In this document: in pieces, positions 1 through 11,482 of the stretch | Numbering within the stretch: position 1 is the stretch's first letter | Layout: every line of letters starts with the position of its first letter | Source: Mallotus nudiflorus | Taxonomy: Eukaryota > Streptophyta > Magnoliopsida > Malpighiales > Euphorbiaceae | Length of the DNA stretch: 64,000 bases | Reading direction: 5' to 3' | NCBI GenBank assembly: GCA_947683625.1 | Contig: CANTUR010000009.1 | Span: 4,539,501-4,603,500 of the forward strand | The notes under the pieces: generated by a model | What the model was told of the DNA's origin: nothing | Database searches by the model: none | What the model saw: only the letters and a program-made list of their open reading frames with translations | Program-made: the position numbers and the translations under genes

Positions 1-599
1 TCAATATTATAAATTGTGTCAATTCTATCCAATTTTATTTGAACTTCTAAAAATTACTTTTAGATCCCTAAAAAATAAATTTGATAGTTATTCAATTTTT
101 TTTTTCCTTTTTTAGTAAATATAAAATTTGAAAAATGTTTTCAATTTTTAATTTTACCATTTTTGAAAGAAATCTAAAATTATAATTTTTTTCATAAAAT
201 TTTAACTTTTATGCATCAATTAAAAATAATAAGAAATAATAAAAATAAATTAATTATTCACTTTTAAATATTACTATAAATAATAAATATATTCACTTTT
301 AATTATTCACCTACTTCTAATACTTTTTTTTTAGTTTGACCTCTGTTAGAAAAATTTTTACATAATGTGGTTGAAAGTTGTGATATAAATTTTAAAATAG
401 TTAAAATTTAAGAATTTTTAGTAAAAAATTAAAAAAATTATGAAATTATTTTTTAAAAAAATAAAATTGGCAATCATAGCATCATAGGTGCATTTGGGCA
501 TCTTAAGTAAGTTGGCACCTATTTAGCGCACACATCACATGCTAATAATCGACCTTATTATTAATAAAAGGATAAAGAACAAGAAGGTTTACAGACAAC

Positions 600-3500
600 C
601 CAACGGAGGGCAAAAGTAAAAGAAACAAAAGCTCAACAAAATCTGTAAGATTTCGGGCTAAGGGCATCATTAAGCATTGAATCTTGACTGGAAGCGCGAT
701 AGCTATGCTAGCATTGAGGAGATTGAAGAGAAAGTTCTATGGAAGCAAATTTATCAGCAACTTTGTTTCCATCTCTAAAGATATGGCTAACATGAAACTG
801 AATATTGCCCAAGTGATTAATACACTCCTGCTATGAAGCTCTAATAAGCCATGGGATAGCAATAGACATGATCCGAAGAAGATGAATTACATAAGCCAAG
901 TCAGATTCAATCCGTATAGGAGAAAGCTGCATTTAAAATTCCTTAGTGACAGCAAAGCACACTGTCAAAATTTCTTCTTTGAATGCAAACTTAATTCCCA
1001 ATGGAACAACAAGAAAAGATAAGGCCCAACCTCTGTTGTCTCGTAAAATTCCACAAGTTGCAACTACACTAGGGAACTAAGAGCAACACTATTGCAATTA
1101 ATTTTGATCTTGATGCTGGAAGATAATGACACCAGACATCACGACTCCAAGCAACCTTAGGCCTTTCAACTCTGAGGTAATTATAAGCTTCTTTACAAGT
1201 AAGAGAACTTGAAGAAGAGAAACGGCAAACAAAGCAGTCTGTGTCTGAGGAAAAAATACTACTCTCAATATCAGTTGTAATTTTAGGGTAAGAGTTACGA
1301 AAGGAGAGAGGAATACGCCAGGAACCCTCATAAAAAACCTCTGAAATGGTAGCATGCATTATTTTTAAATGAGAGGTAGGAATATGCACAACATCAACAA
1401 TGCAATATCTAAGCCAATTATTAAACCAAAAGCTAAGTTTGGACTTAGCATTAACCACCCATTGACAGTAATCTTGAAGCTCTAAGTAACAAGCTTTGAT
1501 AGAAGACCAAATGGAAGAAGAGATTAAAGCTACCAGAGGTTTTCTAAAAGATTTGGAAAAAAGACTACGTAAGAAAGAGAAGACAAAGCTGTTTTCTAAT
1601 ACAATCCTCCAAGTAAACTTACTTAAAAGAGCTTGATTCAACCATTGAAGTTTCTTCAAACTGAGACCCCCCTCATCAATGGGGAACAATATTGGCTCCA
1701 ATTAATCGTGACAACTTTCTTGCATTTGACATCTCCTGTCCAAAGAAAATTTCTAATGGACTTCTCCATGAATTTAAGTAAATGCGAAGGCCACTTAGAG
1801 ATCATAAAAGAATGGAGAAAAGAACTATATATCACAGAGTTTATAAGAGCAAGCCAACTCTCCATTGACAAGGTACTTCCCTTCCACTTATCAAAATTTG
1901 AAAGTATTCTATCAATTAGACCTTGTAACCACATACATCTTAGAGCACCAAGAAAAAGAGGGACACCAAGGTAAGTTAATAGAAGTGATCCTCACTGAAA
2001 ACCAACAAAGGAGCATAACGTGTGTATGCACCTAGAAGAAACAAACTTGCCAACAATGATCTCTGATTTACTCTAATTAACAAAATAACTTGAAAACTTT
2101 CCATACTCATTAAAAATATGAACAAGCTTTTTATCATTAGCCATAAAAGCTTTATAAAATAAGAGAACATCATATGTGTAAAGAATATGAGAAGGACACT
2201 TAACCTTTCCTGGGGCGTACATGGAAGACAAGAAATTACTCTTAAAGGAATGAACCAACCATCTATTAAAAAATTCTTCAACTAAGCATAAGAGCAAAGG
2301 CGATATAGGGTCACCTTAGCGCACACCACAAAAGCAGTTGAAATAACCTTTGGGAGTGCCATTAATGATAATTGAAATGCTAGCTAACTTAAAAATATTT
2401 GTAATCCATTGACAAAAAATTAAAGAAAAACTAAAGCTCTATAAGATTGCTAAAATGAAACTCTAGTCCATTATATTAAAGGCTTTATGGATATTGATCT
2501 TTAAAGCCATATTTCCACCTAAACAATGAGAATTAAGCAAATTAATAAATTAAGAGGCAGAAGCAATGCAATTCTCTATATTCTGGCCTTTAATGAAACC
2601 AAACTGATGAGGATCAATTATTTTACTAGCAATAGAAGCAACCCGATCATCTAGAATTTTGGTGATGATCTTGAAAAAAAAAAAATTACCCAATACAATG
2701 GGACAAAATTGATCCACTGAATATGCTCCTTGGATTTTTGGAACTAAAATCCAGAAGTTCAAATTTAAACCATTAAGGATAGAGCCTATCGTGAAGAAGG
2801 AGCGAACCTCTAAGCAAACATCTTGACCCACAAAATCCCAATATTGTTTAAAGAATAATCTGGTGAAACCATTTGAGACACTATGGGGATCTATAGAAAA
2901 GATAGAATCTTTAATTTCAATGTCTAAAGGAATGTGCAAAAGTTGATGATTATCCTTATAGGTAAGCAAGGGAGGAATAATATCTCTCAAAAAAAGTAAC
3001 ATCCCTTGGAGCCAAGTTACCCGAGAATAAAGTAAAAAAATATTCAACAATCTGGTCATTTGAAATCAAGGCACCATTAATCATCAAACTATGAATACCT
3101 TGCTAAGGACGTTGTTTAGCTAGCAAATTATGAAAGAACTTGGAGTTTCTATCCCCATGTTGTAGCCACTTCACTCTACATTTATCTTTAAGCAAAGTAT
3201 TTTTACTAGAAAAATGGAAATCAAGTTATTGGTGAGCTTCTAATTCCTTTGAATAAAGTTCTTAAGAAAAACCCGAATTGGCAATGAAAGCTTGATTATC
3301 CAAAATAGTCTACTTAGCATTTACAATATTATCATCAATATAACTGAAAATAGATTTGTTCCAATTACGAAGAAAAATAAGAAGGAGCTTAAGCTTCTTA
3401 ATTGAAATAAGCATCGGATTACCCCGAAGAGAAATATAGTTCCAAAAACATTGAACATCATTATGAAAACTTAGGTGATAAACCCACATAGAATGGAACT

Positions 3501-4205
3501 AGAAAGGGAAGATACCTAATACCTAAACTTGACTGCAATTTAAAAGGATAGGAGAATGATTCGAGTTATGGCGCACAAGAGTGAAACACTCAATGAACCT
3601 CCAGAAATTAAGAGCTTGATTGCTACAAAATGATCGATCAAGTCAAATCTCTATTCATTGATTTCTAAGATTATTATTAGACCAAGTAAAAAATGCTCCT
3701 CTAGAATCTAAACAAGTTAAGTCATTACTAGCCATGGTAGTAGAAAATTCATTACAAGAGCATGAAGAAGGAACTCTGCCCCCAGACTTCTCATGTGCTC
3801 CAAAGTATGCGTTAAAATCACCACGCATATACCAATTACTAATACAAATGGTGGAAAGATGAGAAATACCATTCCACAAAAGCCCACATTTAGTAGACAA
3901 AACACTCCCATGAACACAAGTGATAAAGTGCCATGTTGAATATGAAAAAACTGAATAGTTAGCTGTTGATCAGAACTAGCAATTAGATTAACATTTACTA
4001 GACCAATAGCATGAGATATGAGAAGTTATCAAAAATCAAAGGGAACACTAAAAAAGGAAAAAAAATGGAAGTTAATGCTATCAAACTCCTCTTTTGGTTC
4101 AGCTAAACATAAAACATCAGGTCTGTGAGATTTACATAAATTAGACAAAGTAAGTTGAGTGGCAAGATTACTTAAACCCCTACAATTCTAATACAAAATC
4201 TTCAT
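600..4205 (-). pseudogene. LINE ORF2: endonuclease, reverse transcriptase, RNase H (broken)
   Basis: The likely start is the ATG at 4205, opening MKILY then NCRGLSNLATQLTLSN and PDVLCLAEPKEEF, the first endonuclease motifs. GDFNA followed by EKSGG (3655-3900) is the APE endonuclease core. The RT domain covers about 2060-3060, with LVPKIQGA, FKIITKILDDR and HQFGFIKGQNIENCI. The catalytic YADD box reads YTYD near 2167-2180, so one metal-binding Asp is lost. A thumb-like region follows (1656-1934), then a zf-RVT region (1069-1400, LTCKEAYNYL). An RNase H domain lies at about 660-1010, with HIFRDGNKVADKFAS at 742-786. The whole gene is interrupted by stops. The protein would nick DNA and reverse-transcribe the LINE RNA in place. 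Confidence 0.85.
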
Positions 4206-5587
4206 TGAGAAGATCTTGATGAACCCCGAGTAATGGGCTTATGACCTGTCAACTTCACCTATTTTCTGGGAGATGTTTTCTTTCTAACCGTTTGCCATTC
4301 ATTCGGATTATCATCAGGGTTATCTTGGTCCACCCTGTCTGCCCAATTTTTTGAGCCAACCTACTCAAGTTCCATTTGTACTTAAACTTAATGAGAAGAA
4401 ACCTTAAGTAAAACTAAAGCAGTAAGGGTGCCAGATTCATCATTATATATGGGAAATTCTACATTATTTAAAGATATTGTGTCATGCAGAATAGTAGCAG
4501 GTTCCTTAACATTAGTATTCTGAACAAAAGGCTCAACCTATGAAGGAGCTATAATATTCAACATGGTTGTTCCTTGAATTGGATTTTTACGCTGCCAAAC
4601 CTTACAAACTAGAGAGTGTCCCCTAAATGGCTCATGTATGGGTGGATTAGAAGATTTATCATTCTTTTTAGTCTTATGAGCATATAATTTATTAAGACAA
4701 TAATCTAAAGAAGAATGGCCAATTGATCTACAAGATGAACAAAACAATGAAAGCTTTTCATATGATATATTAATATCAAATAAATTTCCATTGTAGTAAA
4801 GGACAATTTGATATTGCAAAGGAGCAGACAAATTGACATTAACTAAAACTCACACAAAATGGCTGGAATCACCTTTGAGAGTTGTTTGTTCTATCCTTAA
4901 TGGAACACCAATGTTTTTCTCTATATCAGCTAAGATTTGTCCATCCCATAATTCCTAGGGAAGCCTGTAAAAACGAATCCATAATTGGGTGCTAATTAAT
5001 TTTTGTTACTAAGGGTTAAAACTAGGAGTCCATCTTTGAAGCCGAAGGATACTAGGCTTTAGAGATAGGGAACCATGATTCCAAACAATCTCTATATCGT
5101 GATATGAGGTTAGAAGAATATGATAAAAGCAGCATCCTAAGGATATTTGCTGCCATCGAGACTTTAATCCTCATATTAATCCAAGCTTTTCCTTAAGTTT
5201 AATTAAATTCCATGGAGAATCCCCTTTACTTAAAACAATACTACTAATTAATGAGTGTTGATAGAGAGCCAATCGTCTACAGTATAAATTTGGGTTAATA
5301 TTCATCGTCTGGTATGTACCAGGAATGACACTACGTTGAGGGCAAAAGATTGTGGCTGACAAGGGTTCTGAAATCGTAGTTGCATAAGACTTGGTGGGGT
5401 TAATGATTCCCAAACTTGTGGGAATTGGACTATCAGGATGAGTTTTTGGACGTTGGAAACTTGAAAAAAGGTCGGTATGGCTTAGATTGGCGTCATCAGA
5501 ACGGTGTAGCTGGAGTTGAGAGGCATCAGAATCATGGATAGTTGCTGGAGGTGGTGGCAGCATGAGGATTTGAAGAGAGTCCCCCAT
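4206..5587 (-). pseudogene. LINE ORF1, nucleic-acid-binding protein (broken)
   Basis: The start codon is at 5587 (MGDSLQILMLPPPP), followed by about 139 codons of low-complexity N-terminus rich in P, S and D. After frame breaks, the stretch at 4538-4831 carries SAPLQYQI and YEKLSLFCSSCRSIGH, followed by a Cys six residues after the His. This resembles the DUF4283 plus zinc-knuckle arrangement of plant LINE ORF1 proteins, but the final spacing is one residue longer than the usual CX2CX4HX4C. ORF1 proteins bind element RNA in the ribonucleoprotein that carries out retrotransposition. At least two frame breaks separate the N-terminus from the knuckle. Confidence 0.65.
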
Positions 5588-5889
5588 CCGCGTATATCAT
5601 AAATTAATTTTTAAATTTATGGTAAGAGTGACAAAATTCTAAAATTTTAAAACAATTTCTTGCATTTATTTTTTCTTATAGGAAAATAGGATAAAATATT
5701 TAGTCTGTGTCAAATTTATTTTTTAGGGATGTAAAAGTGATTTTTAAAAATACAATTAAGTCCTTTAAATAAAATTGGATTGAATTGACATAATTTATAA
5801 AGTTAAATTAACAAATTAAAATGACTTTCAAAATAGGATTCAATTGATAATTGACTCAAAGTTCATGATATAATCGATGGTTTTTTCTT

Positions 5890-6429
5890 TTAAAATTATC
5901 ATCTTTTATAATTATCATATTAATATCATTCCCTCATCAATGAGAATCATCATTCTCCTTTTGTTCTTAAAGAATGACTTTTGATTCTGTTAAAAATTAA
6001 GTGAAATCAATTATAAATTAGTCAAATGTTTAAATAATAACATTTATTTTTTAAAATTTATAAATAAAACATATAAATTAATAAAAATATGCATTAAATG
6101 TTTGAATAAAAAATATTTATCAAATTAAATATTTATAATTTTTTTTAAAAATTATAATAATATTTTTATAAATAAATATTTTTAAAATCTTTTACAATAC
6201 ATAATTATAATATTAATTTTAACATATAAAATAAACATAATGTTAATTTTTAATATATTAGAAATAATTACAAAAATATTTTTTCGTAAAATAAATTTTA
6301 GTTGTTAAATGATATTTGATTTTCATTCCCATTATCATTCCCTATTGAAACCAAACACCTTCTTCAAATTTCCATTCCATTTCCCATTTCTATAAATTAA
6401 AAAAGATTGAGAACAAAGAATTGTTGTAG
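5890..6429. other. AT-rich spacer, no gene seen
   Basis: Very AT-rich sequence between the MULE-like element and the first recognisable part of element Z. Around 6318-6385 it holds a run of ATTCCCATTATCATTCCC-like sequence followed by AAACCAAACACC, which resembles ends of small DNA transposons. I could not find a matching inverted partner. The 5' LTR and primer site expected for element Z are not recognisable here. Confidence 0.4.
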
Positions 6430-8505
6430 TTAACTTAATGTTTTTATCTAGTATCAACATGCTTGATGTAAAGAGGAGATATTTTGCATCAAGGTTGGCT
6501 AGAGATTTCTTGGTCTTCTGCTTGGATACGCTTTAGCACTAATCGTTTGGTCAAAAACCTAGAAAAATGAACAATGGTAGACTTCGATCCTGAAGCTTTC
6601 AAGGAGTAGTTAAAGAAAGAAATAGCTTATGAGACTCGATTGATTATCTAGGATATGATGGGGGAGATGATGGGAATGTTCATATAGAAATAGTTGGTTT
6701 AATAACCAATTGATCTTGTCATTGATACTTCTATAAAAGTTTGAGTAGAGGATGTGTAGACGGTAGGGTTTAGCGTGCATCCAAGATTTTAGCAATCAAG
6801 ACACCATTTGAGCTCAGGGCTCTAGGGAACACATTACTACATCACAAAGACATAGCGTGGAGATGAAGAGTCACCACCTAGGGTAATAACTGAGACAATT
6901 CAAAGGTGGTGGTAACTTGATTCTTTAAAAGAGAGTTAACACCACAACTAGGAGACTCTGGATACAAAATACTAACTTCTTTCAATCTTGTGTTCATTTA
7001 GAATTACCTTATTAATTACTAAATTATTCCTTGTGTACATGCAATTTCATATAAACCCTAATTTAGTATACATCTAACTCTAAAGGCAACTAATCATAAA
7101 AGAGCATATAAATAATGCATTCATAAAATGCAATGTCCCTAAATTAGTCTAACCTACATTAATTTTAATTAAATGAGCTAAATCTACATTTTATTTACAA
7201 GTGAAATAAAGCTAAAGGTGGGCCTACATTTTAAGTTAATTAATGAGCTTAAGTTTACTTGTTTCAATTCTAAAAAGTGGGCCTATGTCTATTGATTTTC
7301 TGGACAATTGATTTGGATTAAATTGGATGGATTGATGGGCCTAATTCTAATTTAATTTAAATTAAATGAAATGATCCTAGTCTATTTATTTTAAAGTAAA
7401 AGAAAGAAAAAATGCTTTAATGGACTGAGCTATGTCTAAATTAATTTTAATAGCTAAAAGTGGGGCTAAGTATAAATTAACTTAATGGGCCTAAATTGAT
7501 TTTAAAGTTAATTAAATCTAAATCCAATTTTAAAAACCTAATAATTAATGAGTTAGAACCTAAATATGGGCTTGGGGCCCAGAATGCACATAAATAAATA
7601 AACAGACCCAAAAACATAAAAATTACTAAAACAATCAAATAAAAAGATCAAACAAGCAATTAAATGATTTCTTCTAAAAAAACCTAATTTGATTTCATGC
7701 AACCAAAAAATTAATCTATTGATATCATTGATTTTATTAAGGTTTACCAAATGAACCCTAATTTATTAATCATTTTTAAAGTGTAGAAAAATAAAGATCT
7801 CACTATATTTCCCACTATTTGGGTTATTACAACCTACGTGAATCAAAAGTAAATAAACAAATAAAAATATATACAAACCTAATAAAATCAAATATAACAC
7901 AAAAAAATAAAAAAACACATAATGGTAAAAATAAAATGAATCCTAAAACTACGTGATTTATATAGTAATAATCCATAGCATTCTATAGATCTTCATTGGG
8001 TTTTCCTTGATTCAATCACATCTCCACCAAATTTCCACCATAATCAAAGAAACACAAAAACCATAAAAAAATGGTTAGAAAGTAATATAAAATCAAAATC
8101 TAGGTAAAATCAAAATCAAAAGAAAAAGAAAAGAAGAAAATGATGGAGTGTGATGCTATTTCATTGCTCCTCAAAGTGTTTATTCACTGTGTTTTGGAAT
8201 AGGATCTGCAAACTTTGATTTTATTTCTCAGGCTTGATTGATTTTTTAAGAAAAGTAACTTTTCCTTGTCAAAATTCTTTGTCTTTCAAAGCTCCTTTTT
8301 TTGTCTTTCTTTTTTCTTTCAAAAGCTCTTTGTATTATTTCTTCTGGAAACAAGAAGAAGAAGAAGAGGAGGAAGAAGCTGCTCTCTGTGATTGATTTTT
8401 AGAAAGTCAAAGAAAAAAGCCCTCTTTTTGAATTGAGACCTGTATGTTTATAAATCCCAAAAAATAACCTCCCACGATTATCAAATCATAGGAGATAAAT
8501 CAAAG

Positions 8506-8506
8506 A

Positions 8507-8577
<71 letters not shown>
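8506..8577. repeat. (ATT)n microsatellite inside solo LTR A
   Basis: About 24 uninterrupted ATT/TTA units. The other three LTR copies lack this expansion, so it arose in copy A. It lies between the TATA-like site and the upstream GATC-palindrome cluster of the LTR. Confidence 0.95.
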
Positions 8578-8578
<1 letters not shown>

Positions 8579-8639
8579 CTAATAAAAAATAAGAAAAAAT
8601 ATTTTCAAAAATAAAAAATAATTAAAAAATGAAAAAGAC

Positions 8640-8735
8640 GTCGATTAGAATAGTACAATTCTGATAAGAATAGTACAATTTCGATCAAAATTGTAGATTT
8701 TTAATTGGAACTATTGAATTTCAATTGGTAATTTT
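8640..8735. promoter_or_regulatory. GATC-centred palindromic repeats in U3 of LTR A
   Basis: Several imperfect copies of a motif like AATTCTGATAAGAATT lie in a row about 200 bp upstream (minus-strand sense) of the TTTATAAA box near 8445-8452. The same cluster is in the corresponding place in LTRs B, C and D, which suggests a promoter-proximal enhancer. That role is inferred. Confidence 0.4.
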
Positions 8736-10391
8736 TTTAACATTTAATCATAAAAAGACTCCTGAAAGAATTAAAACTTTTTCAATTAGGTCCCTAAAGA
8801 AAATATTACAATTAAGTCCTTAAAAAGATTACAATTAAGTCTTGAGATTGAAAAATCAATATCCATAAACCTATTTATAACAAAAATTTCATCATTGGAG
8901 TCCTCTATTTCATCCACACTCAACCATTCGAAATTGGGTGTTTATAGGATGATCTAAAAACTAGGTTAGCTGATCTGACAGGTTAGCAGAATGTTGATAT
9001 TTTTGAGAGTGTGCAGAAGACTTGTTGGGCTAAGAATATAACCAAGGCCATGACTTAGGTGCAAATGATGAGGAACGAAAAGGGAATTAATGCCCTAATG
9101 GACTACAATGATCTTAATTTAGATGAAAATGATGATCCCTTACCTTGAAAGTTTAAGTTCCCTAACATAAAGAAGTATGCTAAAACTGATGATCTACATA
9201 TGCACTTGAAATAGTATGTGACTTATATGAAGGCAACATGCTTGACTAAGGCCCATATCATCAAGTAATTTCCTTTATCTTTGGAGGGATCACTAATCAA
9301 GTGGTATTATGCCTTAGCAACACATGTCCAGGCTAATTGGAAAGAACTATGTATTGCATTCATCAAGCAGTACAAACTCAATGCCCAGGTAGAAGTGTCC
9401 CTAAGGGAGGGGGAAATTAGCACAAATGAGGCATAGACCTATTGAAGTTGACCAGTTAATAATAGCTATGGAAGGGTATGTTCTACCTCTTTTAAAGAAG
9501 TTGAAGGGTCTTGGAATTCAAAATTTTAAAGAACTATACTGGTTTAGGGTTTAGAAGGAGTCATATTTGGCTTAAGAGAAAAGATTATTGGGGGGAAGGT
9601 CTAAGGGTAAGGAAGGAATTAGAGGAAGTAGTAGTAATGTATAAGTCAATGCAATTTGGTAGCTTAGAATATTTTCTAATTTAGGCACACCGCATTTAAA
9701 GGTACTAGAAAAGTTAATTAAAAAGAACTTTTTATAACCCTTACCCCTAAAATAGCCTTTACCAAATGTAAACCCAAAACTCTATTATAAATTTCATCAA
9801 GTCATTAGTCATGACACTAACAATTGCACTAGACTGAAGTATGAGATCCAAGACTTAATTAATTCAAGTAAAATAACTAACCCAAAAACTAAAAATCCAA
9901 ATACAAAAAATAACCCCTTACTTAATTATCGAAATGTTCCACCACCCAATGCACCAATCCGTATGATCAACACTGGCCTAATAAAGGAGCAAGTACTGAA
10001 CTCCTTTGTCAATATCACCTTTAACTTACCAACACTAACCCAGAACCAAAATGCCTGAATTTGGAGGAGCAACCCACAAAATTAATTTTCAGTGTCTTAA
10101 ATATTTAGAGTTCAAATGAGGAGGAAAGGGGATAGATTAACATATGGGACAGTGAAGAGGAAAAGGAAAGTGACTCATTAAGAAGATTGAAGAGAAGAAA
10201 GAGGTAGAGAAAAAAGAAAAACTAGTAGTATAAATCATAGTTAAGGTTGAGAATAACGATTTGAAGGAAGAACCAAAGAAAAAAGAAAAGACTATTGGTA
10301 GTATTTGGGAATTTCTCATGCATTCCAAATCCCATTAAGAAGCACTAGTTTGAACCGGAAGAAAATCCTTGTGGGTTAAACTTTAAAGCAT

Positions 10392-10865
10392 ATGGTGAGC
10401 TCGTTGATAGAAATCCCTAAAGGGGCTATTGTATTCACTGATGATTACTTATCGTTAGAAAGGAGAGACCACCATAAGGCCTTGTTCATTAAGGCTGAAG
10501 TGAAAGGAAGGTTGACTTGTTGTGTAGTGGTGGACAATGGCTCTACCATCAATGTATGCCCTCTAAAGATTTTTCCTAAGTTGGGACTCACTATGGTTGA
10601 TTTAAAACCATAATATGTGATCATCAAGGTATATGATGACATAAAGCAGCTTGTTAAAGGGACTTTCAAAGCTTTGATTAAGAATAGACCTATTAAGATA
10701 TGGGTTAGTCTTTACGTGATTGACATCCCAGTTACTTTTACCATTCTAATGGGAAGGCTCTAGTTTTATCCTTTGGGAGGTAGACCATCTACTATGCATT
10801 AAAAAAATTAAGTTTCTATATGAAGGGAAGATGGTTACCATTTTTGACATAAATTGAGGCTGCTA
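10392..10865 (+). pseudogene. Tat element Z aspartic protease (broken)
   Basis: The frame opens at 10392. The active-site region reads VVDNGSTINVCPL, where Tat proteases usually have a D-(D/T)-G-(S/A) box. A stop at 10611 follows VDLKP, and the homology continues with IKVYDDIKQLVKGTF and VIDIPVTFTILMGR. The related protease of element X (VDDGSVNNVCPL, 44640-45218) aligns along its whole length. This pepsin-like enzyme would cut the Gag-Pol polyprotein. Stops at several positions make it inactive. Confidence 0.7.
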
Positions 10866-11482
10866 TTGCTACATTGAAGCTGACCCCCTAGGGAGATCCC
10901 TATCAGTGCTAGTTTTGAGGTCTACATGATTTATAAATATGACCTCAATGGGAAGACTGTAGCCATGATAAAAAAGATGAATTTTATGCCTGACTTGGGA
11001 TTGGAAAAGAATCAGAATGGACTGCTCAAGTTTATGGAACAAAAGGTGTCAATTTTGAAGTATGGAATAACGTATCATGAAGCCTAAGATTTTAAGGAAG
11101 AAGATGAAACCGAAATTGAAAAATGGGCATTATAGGAGACGTTAGTGAAAGAAGTTACTAAGTATTTGTATATGAGCACTCCCGAACCTCTAATGCTAGT
11201 AATAAAATTGGTTCTAAGGTTTGAAGTATTTGATGAGTATGTGAATGGGGTGAATAAGGCCATTCTGATGAGGTAATCATAGAAGATTTGGTAATAGGCC
11301 AAGAATCTGAAGAGGACATTGCTACTATAGAGCTAAAGGAAGCTAATGGTCAGAAAGAGGAGTCGGGCTGTAAGACCTCTGTTCAAAATTCCATCATTGA
11401 TATTTTTTATGATGACTTTGATATTTCTTTGGCTAGTTTGTTTGAAATTAATGATTTATTTTTCTTTAAAGTTAATGCAATG
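10866..11482 (+). pseudogene. Z polyprotein linker between protease and RT
   Basis: Low-similarity polyprotein sequence with stops. The open stretch from about 11288 ends in IDIFYDDFDISLASLFEIND and then FFFKVNAM immediately before solo LTR B. The same motif in element X is SSDVFYEENDVITFDLFEDE (43860-44228), which shows that this is the linker just upstream of RT. Translation continues in register after the LTR at about 13819 (KFKFAYLCEVFPNGY). Confidence 0.6.

Larger units (their letters stand above)
458..5600 (-). mobile_element. L1-type LINE (non-LTR retrotransposon), decayed, near full length
   Basis: On the minus strand the order is ORF1 with a zinc-knuckle region, then ORF2 with APE-type endonuclease, reverse transcriptase, zf-RVT region and RNase H, as in plant L1 elements. 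The 5' end is only about 13 bp upstream of the ORF1 start. Flanking copies AAATTATTTTTTAAA (443-457) and AAATTAATTTTTAAA (5601-5615) differ at one of 15 positions and make a good LINE-size target-site duplication, although their low complexity weakens this. No clear poly(A) tail remains at the 3' end; the T-run at 449-454 may be its remnant. The element sits inside the MULE-like repeat and so is younger than it. Many stops and frameshifts make it inactive. Confidence 0.85.
1..5889. mobile_element. MULE-like terminal-inverted-repeat element, cut by the window edge and split by a LINE
   Basis: Positions 1-457 and 5601-5889 align with the two arms of the inverted-repeat element at 55270-57864. 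Positions 1-330 match the start of that copy's left arm. Positions 340-457 plus 5601-5889 match its right arm in order, once the LINE is removed. The outer end (about 5889) matches the TTTTTC-like end of the eastern copy. The left end and any target-site duplication lie outside the window. No transposase is visible, so this is a non-autonomous copy. Assignment to the MULE type rests on the long inverted repeats and on the 9-bp duplication of the better-preserved eastern copy. Confidence 0.6.
6755..8946 (-). repeat. Solo LTR 'A' of the X/Y Tat family, inserted in Z gag
   Basis: This 2192-bp copy matches the LTRs at 11483-13816, 23834-25848 and 47944-50139. It is bounded by perfect 5-bp duplications GGATG at 6750-6754 and 8947-8951, and has no internal sequence next to it. 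That is the footprint of a full element reduced to one LTR by LTR-LTR recombination. The minus orientation follows from copy D, which is followed on the minus strand by a primer-binding site. The minus-strand 5' end reads TATAAACACCC in place of TGTAAGCACCC. Reading gag across the removed insert restores continuity. Confidence 0.85.
6571..10330 (+). pseudogene. Tat element Z gag (broken, interrupted by solo LTR)
   Basis: The N-terminal part starts near 6571 (MVDFDPEAF) and runs into the solo LTR at 6755. It resumes at 8952 as DDLKTRLADLTG. The capsid-like Retrotrans_gag core is at about 9150-9410, with KFKFPN, HIIK, PLSLEGSLIKWYYALA and KELCIAFIKQYKLN. A C-terminal knuckle-like motif (YYKFHQVISHDTNNC, near 9785-9830) has lost its first Cys to Tyr, and is followed by EIQDLIN. 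At least eight stop codons break the frame. Gag would form the retroelement's cytoplasmic particles. Confidence 0.7.

Noticed and set aside
6318..6385. ATTCCCATTATCATTCCC...AAACCAAACACC as a complete MITE
   Set aside because: It resembles a transposon end, but no inverted partner or target duplication could be found nearby.
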